Below, piece after piece: positions 34,250-43,626 of a DNA stretch of 64,000 bases (position 1 is its first letter; each line of letters opens with the position of its first letter). The stretch spans positions 62,001 to 126,000 of the forward strand of contig JBOFIJ010000016.1 in the NCBI GenBank assembly GCA_051650105.1, read 5' to 3'. The notes beneath the pieces were generated by a model. The model was not told the DNA's origin. It searched no databases and saw only the letters and a list, made by a program, of their open reading frames with translations. The stretch is from CAMWXW01 sp051650105 (GTDB taxonomy: Bacteria > Desulfobacterota > Desulfovibrionia > Desulfovibrionales > Desulfovibrionaceae). Both the position numbers and the translations under genes were made by a program.

Positions 34250-37200
34250 TTATTCACATACAGGAAACGATGCATTCGCTAATGCCTGAAGTTGTGTGTA
34301 TCTATATTCTAAATCCCAGACAAGTTCTTTATAAAGACCATCCATTGCGTCTGGATCTATTTTACTAATAGCGTTGTAACGAGCTTCTTTTAGCCATACT
34401 TCACGAAGAAGATCTCTGTTAACACCTTTATACTCTATTGTAAGAGGATTTTTTCCTTCTTTCATAGAAGATGGATTGTATCTATAAAGAGGCCAATAGC
34501 CAGCATCCACAACAAGCTGTTCTTGCGTGGCCATTTGTGAAAGACCCTTTTTTATACCGTGCTCAATACATGGAGCATATGCAAGAATAAGAGATGGACC
34601 ATCATAATTAATTGCTTCATCTAATGCTGTAACTAATTGTTTTGGTTTTGCAGCAGCTGAAGTAGATGCTACATATACATAACCATAAGTCATTGCAAGA
34701 CGGCCTAAATCTTTCTTACCAACACGTTTTCCTTTGGAAGCAAATTTAGAAATTGCTCCTAAAGGAGTCGACTTAGAAGCTTGACCACCTGTATTTGAAT
34801 ATACTTCAGTATCTAATACAATTATATTGATATCCTCACCACTTGCTAAAACGTGGTCAACTCCTCCATATCCTATATCGTATGCCCAACCATCACCACC
34901 TACAATCCAAAGAATTTTCTTGGATAAAAGATCTGCATTATAGTAAATTTCTAATAGTGCAGGATAGGGCGCAGGAGCATCTGTCAACAATTCCGTAATC
35001 TTTTTGCCATATTCTTTGGATAAAACCCTATCATTTTTGTGTTCTAGCCAATTACTTAATGCTTCTCGTAATGGTGCAGAAATATCAAGACGTAATGCTA
35101 TCTCTACTTGTTCTGCAAGTGCTTTTCTTCTTTGAAGATACGCTATCATTATTCCATATCCGAATTCTGCACCGTCTTCAAATAATGAATTAGCCCATGC
35201 TGGTCCATGGCCTTCCTCATTTTGTGTGTACGGAACTGAAGGAGAAGATCCACCCCAAATTGAACTACACCCCGTTGCATTGGCAATAATCATATCTTCA
35301 CCGCATAATTGGGTGAGAAGTTTTACATACGATGTTTCACCACAACCAGGGCACGCAGCCGAGAACTCAAGTAAAGGCTGATAAAACTGAGAACCTTTTA
35401 CACTTTCTCTTTTTGTTAAACCGCCTTTATAAGAAATATTATTCTCTGCAAAATCGAGATTTGCTTTTTCTACATCTACAATAGAATCCACAGGTTTCAT
35501 GACAAGAGCTTTATTATCTTTTTTACCAGGGCAAATGTCGACACACACAGAACATCCCACACAGTCTTCAGGGTATACTTGTATGCGATATTTTAAATCG
35601 GCCAATTCTTTGCCCATAGCGTCTAGTGTTGTGAAACTTTCTGGTGCCCCTTGAAGTTCATCTGCTGTTGCAAGAAATGGACGTATTGTTGCGTGCGGGC
35701 ATATAAATGCACACTGATTACATTGAATACAATTTTCTTCTATCCATTCTGGAATCATGATAGCTACTTTTCTTTTTTCAAAAGCAGTGGTTCCCATATC
35801 CATTGAGCCGTCTGGATCAAAAGCAGAAACAGGAAGGCTATCTCCTTTTTGATCGTTAATTGGACGCACTAAATTAGCAATATATTCTGGTTCGAAAAGA
35901 TCGTTATTTATTGTATCTTCCGCAGTATTCCATGATTTTGGATATTTTATTTCTTGCAAGTTCGGTAATGCTTCGTCTATTGCGCTAATATTCATAGCTA
36001 CAATTTCATCTCCTTTTTTACCATAAGTTGCTTTTACAGAATCTTTTAAATGCTTTAGCGCTTCTTCAATTGGAATAACATTTGTTAATTGGAAGAATAC
36101 TGTTTGCATTATCATATTTATACGAGAACCCAATCCAAGTTTCATAGCTATAGTGAAGGCATCTATATTGTATAACTTTATTTTCTTTTGTGCTATAGTG
36201 CGTCTCATGTGTCCTGGAAGTTCTCTTTCCAAATCTTTTACTGTTTGCCACGGAGAGTTAAGAACAAAGATACCACCTTCTTTTATTCCATCTAAAATCT
36301 CTAATTGCGTGACATATGCAGCTTTGTGGCATGCAATGTAGTCTGCAGCATTTACGAGATATGTGGAACGAATTTCTTCTTTACTAAATCGTAAATGTGA
36401 AATAGTGAAGCCTCCAGATTTTTTTGAATCGTACTGGAAATAGCCCTGTGCATATAGGTTTGTGTTGTCTCCTATAATTTTTATAGCTTGTTTGTTCGCA
36501 CCAACAGTACCATCTGAACCAAGACCTATTAACTTACATTCTATTGTGCTTTCAGCAGTAACAGAGATATTATCTTCTTCAATCATATCTAAAGAGCGGA
36601 ATGTAACGTCATCTTCAATACCTACAGTAAAATGATTTTTAGGTGAAAGTGCTTTCATATTTCTGAAGATACTTGCCACTATTTGTGGTGTGAATTCTTT
36701 ACTTGCTAATCCGTATCGACCAGCAAGTATTCTTGCTTCAAGATTGTTGCTCTTATATGCAGCAACTATATCTAGATATAATGGATCACCAATACTACCT
36801 GGTTCTTTAGTGCGGTCTAAAACAGTGATAGTTTTCACTGTAGTTGGAATAACTTCTAAAAGATGTTTTACAGAGAATGGTCTAAATAAATGTACTTTAA
36901 CAAGGCCTACTTCTTCTCCCCTAGCATTCAAATAATCCACAGTCTCTTCTATTGCTCCACAAGAAGAACCCATAGAAATAATGATATTATTTGCTGTAGG
37001 AGAACCGTAATAATCGAAAAGCCTATACCTTCTGCCAGTGATCTTCTCTAGTTTTTTCATATTGTTGATAACAATATTAGGAATAGCATCATAGAAGGGG
37101 TTTGAACTTTCACGAGTTTGGAAGTATATATCTGGATTTTGTGCTGTTCCATATTGTCTTGGATGTTCTGGATTCAAACTACGACGTCTAAACTCATTCA

Positions 37201-37798
37201 ATTTTTCTACATCTATGAAGGAAGCCATATCTTCATATGAAATAGCTCGTATTTTATTTATTTCATGTGATGTTCTAAATCCATCAAAAAAGTGACAGAA
37301 GGGAACACTGGAATCTAAAGCAGAAGCGTGCGCAATCACAGCCATATCCATTGCTTCTTGTACCGAAGCGGATGAAAGAAAAGCAAAACCTGTTTGTCTG
37401 ACGGCCATAACATCTTGATGGTCACCAAAAATAGAAAGGGCATGAGAGGCAAGGGCTCTTGCTGCTACATGAAAAACACCAGGTAACAGTTCCCCAGCCA
37501 TTTTATACATGTTAGGCATCATTAACAAAAGACCCTGAGAAGCCGTAAATGTTGTTGTAAGAGTTCCTCCAAGAAGAGCACCGTGCATGGCTCCGGCTGC
37601 ACCAGCTTCCGATTGCATTTCTCGTAAAAGGAGTGTTTGATTAAAAATATTTTTCTTTTCAGCAGAAGACCATGATTCTGCAATTTCCCCCATAGTGGAA
37701 GATGGAGTGATTGGGAATACTGTTGCAACTTCACTTAAGGCATAGGCCACATATGTTGCGGCCGCATTTCCATCCATTGTTTTGAATGTGTTTGCCAT
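34250..37798 (-). CDS. por: Pyruvate:ferredoxin (flavodoxin) oxidoreductase
   Basis: An 1182-residue homodimer-type PFOR that turns pyruvate and CoA into acetyl-CoA, CO2 and reduced ferredoxin. Domains in order: N-terminal TPP-enzyme domain (TVFPITPSSTMGE), CoA-binding and linker domains, a ferredoxin domain with two [4Fe-4S] motifs (CIQCNQCAFICP near residue 690 and CVGCSVCVDICP near 745), the proximal-cluster Cys (CPGCGE, CSSIWGG) and the TPP motif GDGWAYDIGYGG near 965 with EVYSNTGGQ. GGGAG precedes the ATG. It marks a strictly anaerobic energy metabolism. It is a single-gene unit. Confidence 0.98.
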   Translation of the reverse strand: MANTFKTMDGNAAATYVAYALSEVATVFPITPSSTMGEIAESWSSAEKKNIFNQTLLLREMQSEAGAAGAMHGALLGGTLTTTFTASQGLLLMMPNMYKMAGELLPGVFHVAARALASHALSIFGDHQDVMAVRQTGFAFLSSASVQEAMDMAVIAHASALDSSVPFCHFFDGFRTSHEINKIRAISYEDMASFIDVEKLNEFRRRSLNPEHPRQYGTAQNPDIYFQTRESSNPFYDAIPNIVINNMKKLEKITGRRYRLFDYYGSPTANNIIISMGSSCGAIEETVDYLNARGEEVGLVKVHLFRPFSVKHLLEVIPTTVKTITVLDRTKEPGSIGDPLYLDIVAAYKSNNLEARILAGRYGLASKEFTPQIVASIFRNMKALSPKNHFTVGIEDDVTFRSLDMIEEDNISVTAESTIECKLIGLGSDGTVGANKQAIKIIGDNTNLYAQGYFQYDSKKSGGFTISHLRFSKEEIRSTYLVNAADYIACHKAAYVTQLEILDGIKEGGIFVLNSPWQTVKDLERELPGHMRRTIAQKKIKLYNIDAFTIAMKLGLGSRINMIMQTVFFQLTNVIPIEEALKHLKDSVKATYGKKGDEIVAMNISAIDEALPNLQEIKYPKSWNTAEDTINNDLFEPEYIANLVRPINDQKGDSLPVSAFDPDGSMDMGTTAFEKRKVAIMIPEWIEENCIQCNQCAFICPHATIRPFLATADELQGAPESFTTLDAMGKELADLKYRIQVYPEDCVGCSVCVDICPGKKDNKALVMKPVDSIVDVEKANLDFAENNISYKGGLTKRESVKGSQFYQPLLEFSAACPGCGETSYVKLLTQLCGEDMIIANATGCSSIWGGSSPSVPYTQNEEGHGPAWANSLFEDGAEFGYGIMIAYLQRRKALAEQVEIALRLDISAPLREALSNWLEHKNDRVLSKEYGKKITELLTDAPAPYPALLEIYYNADLLSKKILWIVGGDGWAYDIGYGGVDHVLASGEDINIIVLDTEVYSNTGGQASKSTPLGAISKFASKGKRVGKKDLGRLAMTYGYVYVASTSAAAKPKQLVTALDEAINYDGPSLILAYAPCIEHGIKKGLSQMATQEQLVVDAGYWPLYRYNPSSMKEGKNPLTIEYKGVNRDLLREVWLKEARYNAISKIDPDAMDGLYKELVWDLEYRYTQLQALANASFPVCE

Positions 37799-38152
37799 AA
37801 ATATCTCCCTATTTATAGTTTTTATTGTAAATTAGCGTGCTTGGTATCGGTTATAATTTGAAAACACAAACACAATAAAGGCTTCTTGTAAATATTTTAT
37901 AAATGCTACAGTCTAGATGCACAGATAAATGCATACGTACTTTGATACTATATTAATTCATACAAATAGGCAATAGTATTTTTAATAATTTTAGACAAAG
38001 GAATAAAGTGAAATACAATAGCTGTATTCTGCATATCTTATGCACAAAGTGTGCTTTTGTGGGTATTTGTGCAGGCTTGTTATTTTTTTATACCAATGGT
38101 ATATCTGCTCCTCGTGTAACTATCTTGCTTTTAGTTAGGAGAAGGAGTTGTT
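37799..38152. other. Divergent intergenic region, PFOR and RNase gene
   Basis: 354 bases with no gene. It must hold both promoters, but the best matches are weak: minus-strand TTATTG-17-TATAAC before PFOR is a marginal case. A small inverted repeat, ATACCA-A-TGGTAT (about 38090-38102), lies upstream of the RNase gene. Confidence 0.4.
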
Positions 38153-40216
38153 ATGTCCAATTATTTTTTTCCTCTTGTGTTGAAAAGAGGAATGTTGGTG
38201 GAATATATACATTCCGATAAAGTTGTTCTAGGCTATATTGAATCAGAAAAAAATGCAACGACGTTACAAATTTATTCTGTAAATAAAAGGGAAGTATTAA
38301 TAGCAAAAAATAGAATTTTACCTTGGGTTGGGCCCTCTTACCCAGCCATTAATACAAAAGCAGAAATAGATCAAAAATTATTTGAACATCTTGAGAGAAG
38401 AAATATCATTAAAACTACTTTTGCTATTGAGGAGCTATGGGACTGTATTGTTGATGATATAAAAGAAGCTTCTATTCAAGAACTTGCAGATATCTGTGAA
38501 CCAAATACTTCTGAAGATTATAAGGCTGCTTTGGGTGCTGTTTTATTACAGCATAAACAATATTTTCGTTTTTCATCATCTCATTTTGTTATATTAAATA
38601 GAGAGGAGCATGCCCAGAAGATTCTTGCAGAAACAGTAGAAAAATCTAAAAGAGAATTGCTGACCAATGGACGAGAGCTTTTTAAAAACCTTTGGGAGCG
38701 TGGTCTTAAAAATATGCCTCCTTTAACAGCTGAAGAACGTAGCAATATTACTATTCTTGCAAAAATAGAGGAGATATTGCACACTAGAGTCATATATCCA
38801 GAGGATCCTCATACTCAATCTTTATGGAAAGAGCTTACACTTGGATTAGTGGATTCACCGTTATTGCCGGTTGTTCTTTCTCAGTTGCTTGGAATAATTC
38901 CTCAGCACCATAATAGTATGCTTGAACGCATTGGGTATGATACAGAGCACACAGCATTTTCTAAAGAAGATATCTCGTCTATTATAGCCTATGCCAAAAA
39001 GCAAGATATTGATGAATGCACGTTCTCCTTTATTTCCATTGATTCTCACACAACAAAAGATATTGATGATGCATTCTATGTTGAACAGAGTATACATGGA
39101 TATTCTGTTACAATTGCTTTGGCTCTTCCTGTGCTTGGCTGGAATTTTACTAGCGAGTATAATGAGTATACCCTAAGGCGTGCTAGTAGTTTATATTTGC
39201 CAGAAGCGACATATCATATGTTACCTGATACGCTTGGAATAGATTATTTTAGTTTGCATGCTATGAAAAAAAAAGAGGCTCTTTTACTTACAATTGAATT
39301 GGATCATTCAGCCCAAATTATTTCTTGTATTCCTAGTATTAAAAGAATTTGTGTACAGGAAAATCTTACATATGATTTTTGTGAAAATATTCTCGCGTTA
39401 TCTCAATCTTCGTCTGTTGCTCCACTTTTACATACAGCATATTCCATTGCTAAGAAGTTACAAGAAAATCGTATTAACCAAGGCGCTGTTATTATTCAAA
39501 AAGAAGAACAAAAAATAGTCTTAAAAAAGGAAAACGAAAATCTTCAGGTTCACATTCATACTATTGAGCCAACTCCTTGTAGTCAGGATCTTGTGAGTGA
39601 ATTCATGATATTAGCAAGTTCTGCCATAGCAGGATGGGCAATAGAGAAAAACATTCCCCTTATATATAGAAAGCAAGATGTTAATCTTCCTAAATCTGTC
39701 GCTGGAATTTGGACAAAGGCTGAAGATATTCACAATATTGTAAAACTTCTTGGAAGTGCTTCTTTAAGTATAGAGCCTAAAAGACATGCTGGTTTAGGTG
39801 TTTGCGCATATGCACCAATTACATCCCCTCTTAGAAGGTATATTGATTTTGTAAATGAAGCACAAATTATGCACGCTATTTTGTGTGAAGGCTGTTTTTT
39901 CCAAAAAGATATTTTACAAAATCTATTGATTCAAGTGCAATATTATACAGAGCAAACTGCTCAGGTACAACGTTATCGTCCGCGATACTGGAAATTACTT
40001 TCTATTCAACAAGATCCTGATAAATGGAGAAAAGCTATTCTTGTTGAAGAAAATGATCATTTTGTTATATTCTCTCTTATAAAAGAACAGTTTTCTCTGA
40101 GAGCAAAAAGAAATATGGTTTCAGAAAAAATTCTGTTAGGTTCTGAATGTGAAATAAAACTGGGTAAAGTGAATCCATTGTATAATGAAATAACTATACT
40201 TGAAGTAAAGGAATAA
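38153..40216 (+). CDS. RNase II-family exoribonuclease (RNB domain)
   Basis: A 687-residue 3'-5' exoribonuclease. The catalytic loop SIDSHTTKDIDDAF keeps the four Asp in the same spacing as E. coli RNase II; RRASSLYLPEATYHMLPDTL is the next RNB block, and ITSPLRRYIDFVNEAQIMHAIL the Arg-rich conserved end. The first 250 residues are an unusual N-terminal region not matching the two cold-shock domains of RNase II or R, with an inserted helical domain. The C-terminus may be an S1-like fold. ATG 38153 has AGGAGAAGGAG upstream. Related proteins occur in Desulfovibrio. Confidence 0.88.
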   Translation: MSNYFFPLVLKRGMLVEYIHSDKVVLGYIESEKNATTLQIYSVNKREVLIAKNRILPWVGPSYPAINTKAEIDQKLFEHLERRNIIKTTFAIEELWDCIVDDIKEASIQELADICEPNTSEDYKAALGAVLLQHKQYFRFSSSHFVILNREEHAQKILAETVEKSKRELLTNGRELFKNLWERGLKNMPPLTAEERSNITILAKIEEILHTRVIYPEDPHTQSLWKELTLGLVDSPLLPVVLSQLLGIIPQHHNSMLERIGYDTEHTAFSKEDISSIIAYAKKQDIDECTFSFISIDSHTTKDIDDAFYVEQSIHGYSVTIALALPVLGWNFTSEYNEYTLRRASSLYLPEATYHMLPDTLGIDYFSLHAMKKKEALLLTIELDHSAQIISCIPSIKRICVQENLTYDFCENILALSQSSSVAPLLHTAYSIAKKLQENRINQGAVIIQKEEQKIVLKKENENLQVHIHTIEPTPCSQDLVSEFMILASSAIAGWAIEKNIPLIYRKQDVNLPKSVAGIWTKAEDIHNIVKLLGSASLSIEPKRHAGLGVCAYAPITSPLRRYIDFVNEAQIMHAILCEGCFFQKDILQNLLIQVQYYTEQTAQVQRYRPRYWKLLSIQQDPDKWRKAILVEENDHFVIFSLIKEQFSLRAKRNMVSEKILLGSECEIKLGKVNPLYNEITILEVKE

Positions 40217-40352
40217 AAACCATATACTCTACAGGGTGTTTTTATATTTTTGGAAGAGATACCGTAAAAAGAGCACAATGGAATGAATTATAAAAGAAAT
40301 ATGGGCTTATGTATGAAGACTCGATTGTTCTAGATATTTTTGTGAGGTTTGT

Positions 40353-40937
40353 ATGTGGAGTCAATTGTTATGGATAGTTGCTACATATTGTATAGCGGCT
40401 CTTCCTTACGGATTTATATATGCTCGTTTTTTTTGTAATATCAATATTATGAAAGAAGGAAGTGGAAATATTGGTGCCACAAATGTTGCCCGTATATGTG
40501 GAAAGAAATGGGGCTTACTCACGTTATTGTCCGATGTTATGAAAGGATTCTTACCAGTTCTTATAGTAAATTTTATTTATAATTCTGCTGTATTTTCAAC
40601 AATAATTGCTATTGTTGTCATTCTAGGCCATTCTTTTTCTGTCTTCTTAAAATTTAAAGGGGGTAAAGCAGTTGCAAGTACGGTAGGTATTTGGATTGCC
40701 CTATCTCCCATTGCTCTTTTATGGGGTCTTGGAATTTGTCTTTTTGTTGTGTGGCGCTCTGGATATGTTTCTGCTGGTTCACTTTCTTTTGTTCTTTCCA
40801 TGCCTCTTCTTTTATTACTTTTTAGGGAATATGGATATGTTCCTCTTGCGTTAATATTGCTTGTTTTTATTTTTATAAGACACAAAGATAACATTGAACG
40901 TATAACAAAGGGAGAAGAAAAAAGTTGGCAACGGTAA
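40353..40937 (+). CDS. plsY: Acyl-phosphate:glycerol-3-phosphate acyltransferase
   Basis: A 194-residue inner-membrane enzyme with about five to six helices that makes lysophosphatidate, the first step of phospholipid synthesis. The three catalytic loops are all present: GSGNIGATNVAR (near residue 38), GHSFSVFLKFKGGKAVAS (near 90) and RHKDNIERI near the C-terminus. ATG 40353 has GTGAGG before it. It stands alone on the plus strand after the RNase gene. Confidence 0.96.
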   Translation: MWSQLLWIVATYCIAALPYGFIYARFFCNINIMKEGSGNIGATNVARICGKKWGLLTLLSDVMKGFLPVLIVNFIYNSAVFSTIIAIVVILGHSFSVFLKFKGGKAVASTVGIWIALSPIALLWGLGICLFVVWRSGYVSAGSLSFVLSMPLLLLLFREYGYVPLALILLVFIFIRHKDNIERITKGEEKSWQR

Positions 40938-41076
40938 GAAATATATTATTATTTTAGCTAGTTTTGCTGTGTTCAGATTATTCTAATTTTATATATTGTC
41001 TTTGTTCTATCGTTTTTATTTTCAAGCGCATAGCGAATGAAAATGTTTTTATTATTCTAATATGTATTGTCTTCTT

Positions 41077-41736
41077 TTATGGGGAAGATATATCCTTTTT
41101 TTTCGTTAATGAGCGTATGAGTTTATTTGCTGTTGTTGGTGTATAAAATGGAATGAATTCTGTTGTGTTTGTTATAGGTTTATAAGCCACTGATGCAGCC
41201 CATATATGTAGTCCATGAGAAAGTAAAAAAGAAAAAATGATAATTGTGAGAAAAGATTTAATAAAGCGTGTTTGTTGTACATTTTTTTCAATCCATGTGA
41301 GAAGGAAGAAATAGACAATAAAAAGAATGCATGTGCTACTGAGTAGTATCACAAATAATGGTATTGGAATAGTGAGAATATCTTGATAGGAAAGGTTTAT
41401 AATATGCTGTTTATATAGTGCAAATGCAAAGGTATCGGATATAAGATATTCTGTTGTTAGTGCTGCAAATAGTGCTATAATATTATTACGAAGGGTAGTG
41501 TGTGGTATTATCAAGAATAGCGCAAGAAATAAAGAGATTCCTAAACTTAATAAGGACATTTGTCCTATAATAGCAAAAAATAGATAGAAATACGTTAGTA
41601 ATGTTGATGGGAATGGCATAAATTGTAAATAGCGTATTGAGATTATTATGAATAAGAGAGTGTTGATAAACGTAAAATAAACCAATGTATTATATCGTTT
41701 TCTTAGTGGAAATATCTTTATTTGTTGTGTACTCAT
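41077..41736 (-). CDS. Stand-alone YejM/LapC-like transmembrane domain (DUF3413)
   Basis: A 219-residue membrane protein with five helices. It matches the N-terminal domain of E. coli YejM (LapC, PbgA) along its length: IRYLQFMPFPSTLLTYFYLFF, AIIGQMSLL, LISDTFAFALYKQHI, and the end SHGLHIWAASVAYKPIT with PFYTPTTANKLI, against SHVVYIWADANFYRPIT and LSYPMTARRFL. The large periplasmic sulfatase-like domain of YejM (about 340 residues) is missing, and no frame for it lies downstream. In E. coli the membrane domain alone controls LpxC turnover through LapB and is essential. A clean promoter drives it, divergent from phoH. Confidence 0.75.
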   Translation of the reverse strand: MSTQQIKIFPLRKRYNTLVYFTFINTLLFIIISIRYLQFMPFPSTLLTYFYLFFAIIGQMSLLSLGISLFLALFLIIPHTTLRNNIIALFAALTTEYLISDTFAFALYKQHIINLSYQDILTIPIPLFVILLSSTCILFIVYFFLLTWIEKNVQQTRFIKSFLTIIIFSFLLSHGLHIWAASVAYKPITNTTEFIPFYTPTTANKLIRSLTKKKDISSP

Positions 41737-41764
41737 ATTGTAGCCTTTTTATAAATTCTTCTCT

Positions 41765-41793
41765 CGTATAGCCAAATATTTATGTATTGTCAA
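41765..41793 (-). promoter_or_regulatory. Promoter of the YejM-like gene
   Basis: Minus-strand TTGACA (41793-41788), 17-base spacer, TATACG (41770-41765). The leader is about 22 bases. Confidence 0.65.
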
Positions 41794-41819
41794 ATAGAGC
41801 TATACTAAATACCTTTGTA

Positions 41820-41847
41820 TTGACAAAAATTGTTTTCTCACTATACT
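41820..41847 (+). promoter_or_regulatory. Promoter of phoH
   Basis: TTGACA (41820-41825), 16-base spacer, TATACT (41842-41847). The start site near 41854 excludes the upstream GTG at 41852 and supports the ATG at 41867. It runs divergent from the YejM-like promoter, with 26 bases between the two -35 boxes. Confidence 0.7.
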
Positions 41848-41866
41848 TTGTGTGAGAGGGGTATCT

Positions 41867-42850
41867 ATGCAAAACACCACTGAATATATAGAATTTGATG
41901 AAATTATTCATTATAGGAATGTATGTGGGGAAAAAAATGCATTTTTACACCTTTTAGCACATCTTTCTTCAGCTAAGGTAGATAGTATTGGGTGCCGAAT
42001 CTCTGTTACCCACGAAAGCGATATTGTTCGGCGTAATCTTATTTCCTTTATTAAAGGAGTATACACAGTATCTGAAAAGGGTCACGAACTTTCGGAAGAG
42101 CGTCTGCAATTCTTATATACAATGTTCAAAAAAGATATATCTATAAATTTAGAGCATTTTTTTGAAAGAGAGGCTCTTATCTTTTTCAATAAAAAGAGGA
42201 TATATCCAAAGACATTCACTCAAAGAGAATATATTTCTTTTATAGAGCAAAGTGATATTATTTTTGGAGTAGGCCCTGCTGGAACAGGAAAAACCTTTCT
42301 TGCTGTTGCAATGGCTATTCGTATGTTACAAGAAAAGAAAATTAAGCGCATTCTTTTAACAAGACCTGCAGTTGAAGCTGGAGAAAAATTAGGGTTTTTA
42401 CATGGGGCCCTTGAAGAAAAAGTTGATCCTTATCTGCGACCTTTATATGATGCTCTTTATATATGTTGTACTCCAGAATTAGTGATGGAATATTTTGAAA
42501 GTAAAATTATTGAGGTTGCTCCTCTTGCCTTTATGAGAGGAAGAACAATTGAAAATGCCGTTATTATTTTAGATGAAGCTCAGAATTCTACAACAGAACA
42601 AATGAAAATGTTTCTTACTCGTTTGGGGAAAGGTTCTAAAATGATTATTACCGGAGATATTACCCAAATAGATCTTCTCCCTTTAGGAGGAAAAACTGCT
42701 GTGCAACGTTCTGGTCTTATTGAGGCTTTGCATATTGTTCGTTCTATTGAAGAGATTCCTGTCATTTATTTTAAAAATGAAGATGTTGTCAGGCATCCAC
42801 TTGTCATACGAATTTTGGCAGAGTATGATTTTTTTGAAGAAAGAAAATAG
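41867..42850 (+). CDS. PhoH-family ATPase (YbeZ type)
   Basis: A 327-residue ATP-binding protein of the PhoH/YbeZ family. Walker A is GVGPAGTGKTFLAVAMA (near residue 140), then TRPAVEAGEKLGFLHGALEEKVDPYLRP, Walker B VIILDEAQNST and the sensor GDITQIDL. YbeZ proteins are thought to help RNA remodelling with the endonuclease YbeY. GAGAGGGG lies before ATG 41867. The expected neighbour ybeY and the HD-domain membrane protein are not next to it; a SecB-like gene follows from its own promoter. Confidence 0.92.
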   Translation: MQNTTEYIEFDEIIHYRNVCGEKNAFLHLLAHLSSAKVDSIGCRISVTHESDIVRRNLISFIKGVYTVSEKGHELSEERLQFLYTMFKKDISINLEHFFEREALIFFNKKRIYPKTFTQREYISFIEQSDIIFGVGPAGTGKTFLAVAMAIRMLQEKKIKRILLTRPAVEAGEKLGFLHGALEEKVDPYLRPLYDALYICCTPELVMEYFESKIIEVAPLAFMRGRTIENAVIILDEAQNSTTEQMKMFLTRLGKGSKMIITGDITQIDLLPLGGKTAVQRSGLIEALHIVRSIEEIPVIYFKNEDVVRHPLVIRILAEYDFFEERK

Positions 42851-42868
42851 TCTCTCTCAGTTCTGCCC

Positions 42869-42897
42869 TTGATTCTTTATGGGAAGAATGTTATGAT
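42869..42897 (+). promoter_or_regulatory. Promoter of the SecB-like gene
   Basis: TTGATT (42869-42874), 17-base spacer, TATGAT (42892-42897), then AAGGAG before the ATG at 42929. Confidence 0.55.
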
Positions 42898-42928
42898 ATA
42901 GGGACATTAAAATAATAAGGAGATAGTT

Positions 42929-43396
42929 ATGGAAGCAGCACTGCAGACAATAAGTGTGGAATTACGGAAATTAGAAGCAGAGCAATTGGGGAGTATTTCA
43001 AATACAACATTAATCCCACGCGTATCAAATAATATTATGGCTGTGCAACATGATGAAAAAAAGAAAATCTTTGCTGTCATTGTTGAAAATACAACAGAAA
43101 TTTTAGCTGGAGAAAATATTATATTCCGTATAAAGATGACGCATCTTGGTCTTTTTTCTTATCAAGAGATTAACAACAATGATGAATTTTTGTGGCTTAT
43201 ATGCAGGGCTGCTGAAACAGTGTACCATACGGCTATATTTCAAAAAATATTAGAACTAACAATTGCTTTTGGAATAGCACCTCTACGTGCGTTCATTGTT
43301 AGCATTCCTGTTGAACAAATAGCAAATGTGCATATAGAGAAAACAGATTTAATGACATCATCTTCTTCTAGTACAGAGATTTCTCACTCTAAATAA
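42929..43396 (+). CDS. SecB-like protein (putative export chaperone)
   Basis: A 155-residue protein. The central part, FAVIVENTTEILAGENIIFRIKMTHLGLFSYQEI, followed by a helix and IAFGIAPLRAFIVSIPVEQI, has the order of SecB: long beta strands ending in a (A/G)xF motif, a helix, then G-x-PPL-type segment before the last strand. SecB keeps preproteins unfolded for SecA. The match is in pattern rather than close identity, and the SecB FPYAR motif appears as ETVYHTAIF. The N-terminal 40 residues and Ser-rich C-terminus are low-complexity. Treat the name as tentative. Confidence 0.5.
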   Translation: MEAALQTISVELRKLEAEQLGSISNTTLIPRVSNNIMAVQHDEKKKIFAVIVENTTEILAGENIIFRIKMTHLGLFSYQEINNNDEFLWLICRAAETVYHTAIFQKILELTIAFGIAPLRAFIVSIPVEQIANVHIEKTDLMTSSSSSTEISHSK

Positions 43397-43405
43397 GAGA
43401 TGGTT

Positions 43406-43446
43406 TTATATAGTCTTATATAAGGCTATATAGGCGCCTTTTTTAT
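43406..43446 (+). terminator. Terminator after the SecB-like gene
   Basis: TATATAG and CTATATA form a stem around 10-odd bases, followed by AGGCGCCT, itself a small palindrome, and six T's. Either hairpin could end transcription. Confidence 0.55.
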
Positions 43447-43562
43447 ATATAAGGTTTCATTAGAGGATACATATTATGCTTAATTTGGGATATGTATCTT
43501 AAAAAACTCTTCTATTGGAATATCGTGCTGTCGTTTTTAGCCTGTGATTTCTTGTGAAAAAA

Positions 43563-43588
43563 ATTAAAAGAGCCTTGGGTTTTTTAAT
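43563..43588 (-). terminator. Terminator of polA
   Basis: Minus-strand ATTAAAA and TTTTAAT enclose a GC-containing centre (CCAAGG) and are followed by a run of T's, about 40 bases after the polA stop. Confidence 0.5.
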
Positions 43589-43626
43589 AGGGAAAATTCT
43601 TTTGAAAGTATATCTTTTTGTAAAGA

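Noticed and set aside
38008..38220. 70-codon plus-strand open frame overlapping the RNase II-type start
   Set aside because: It has no ribosome binding site and overlaps the well-supported ATG at 38153 in another frame.
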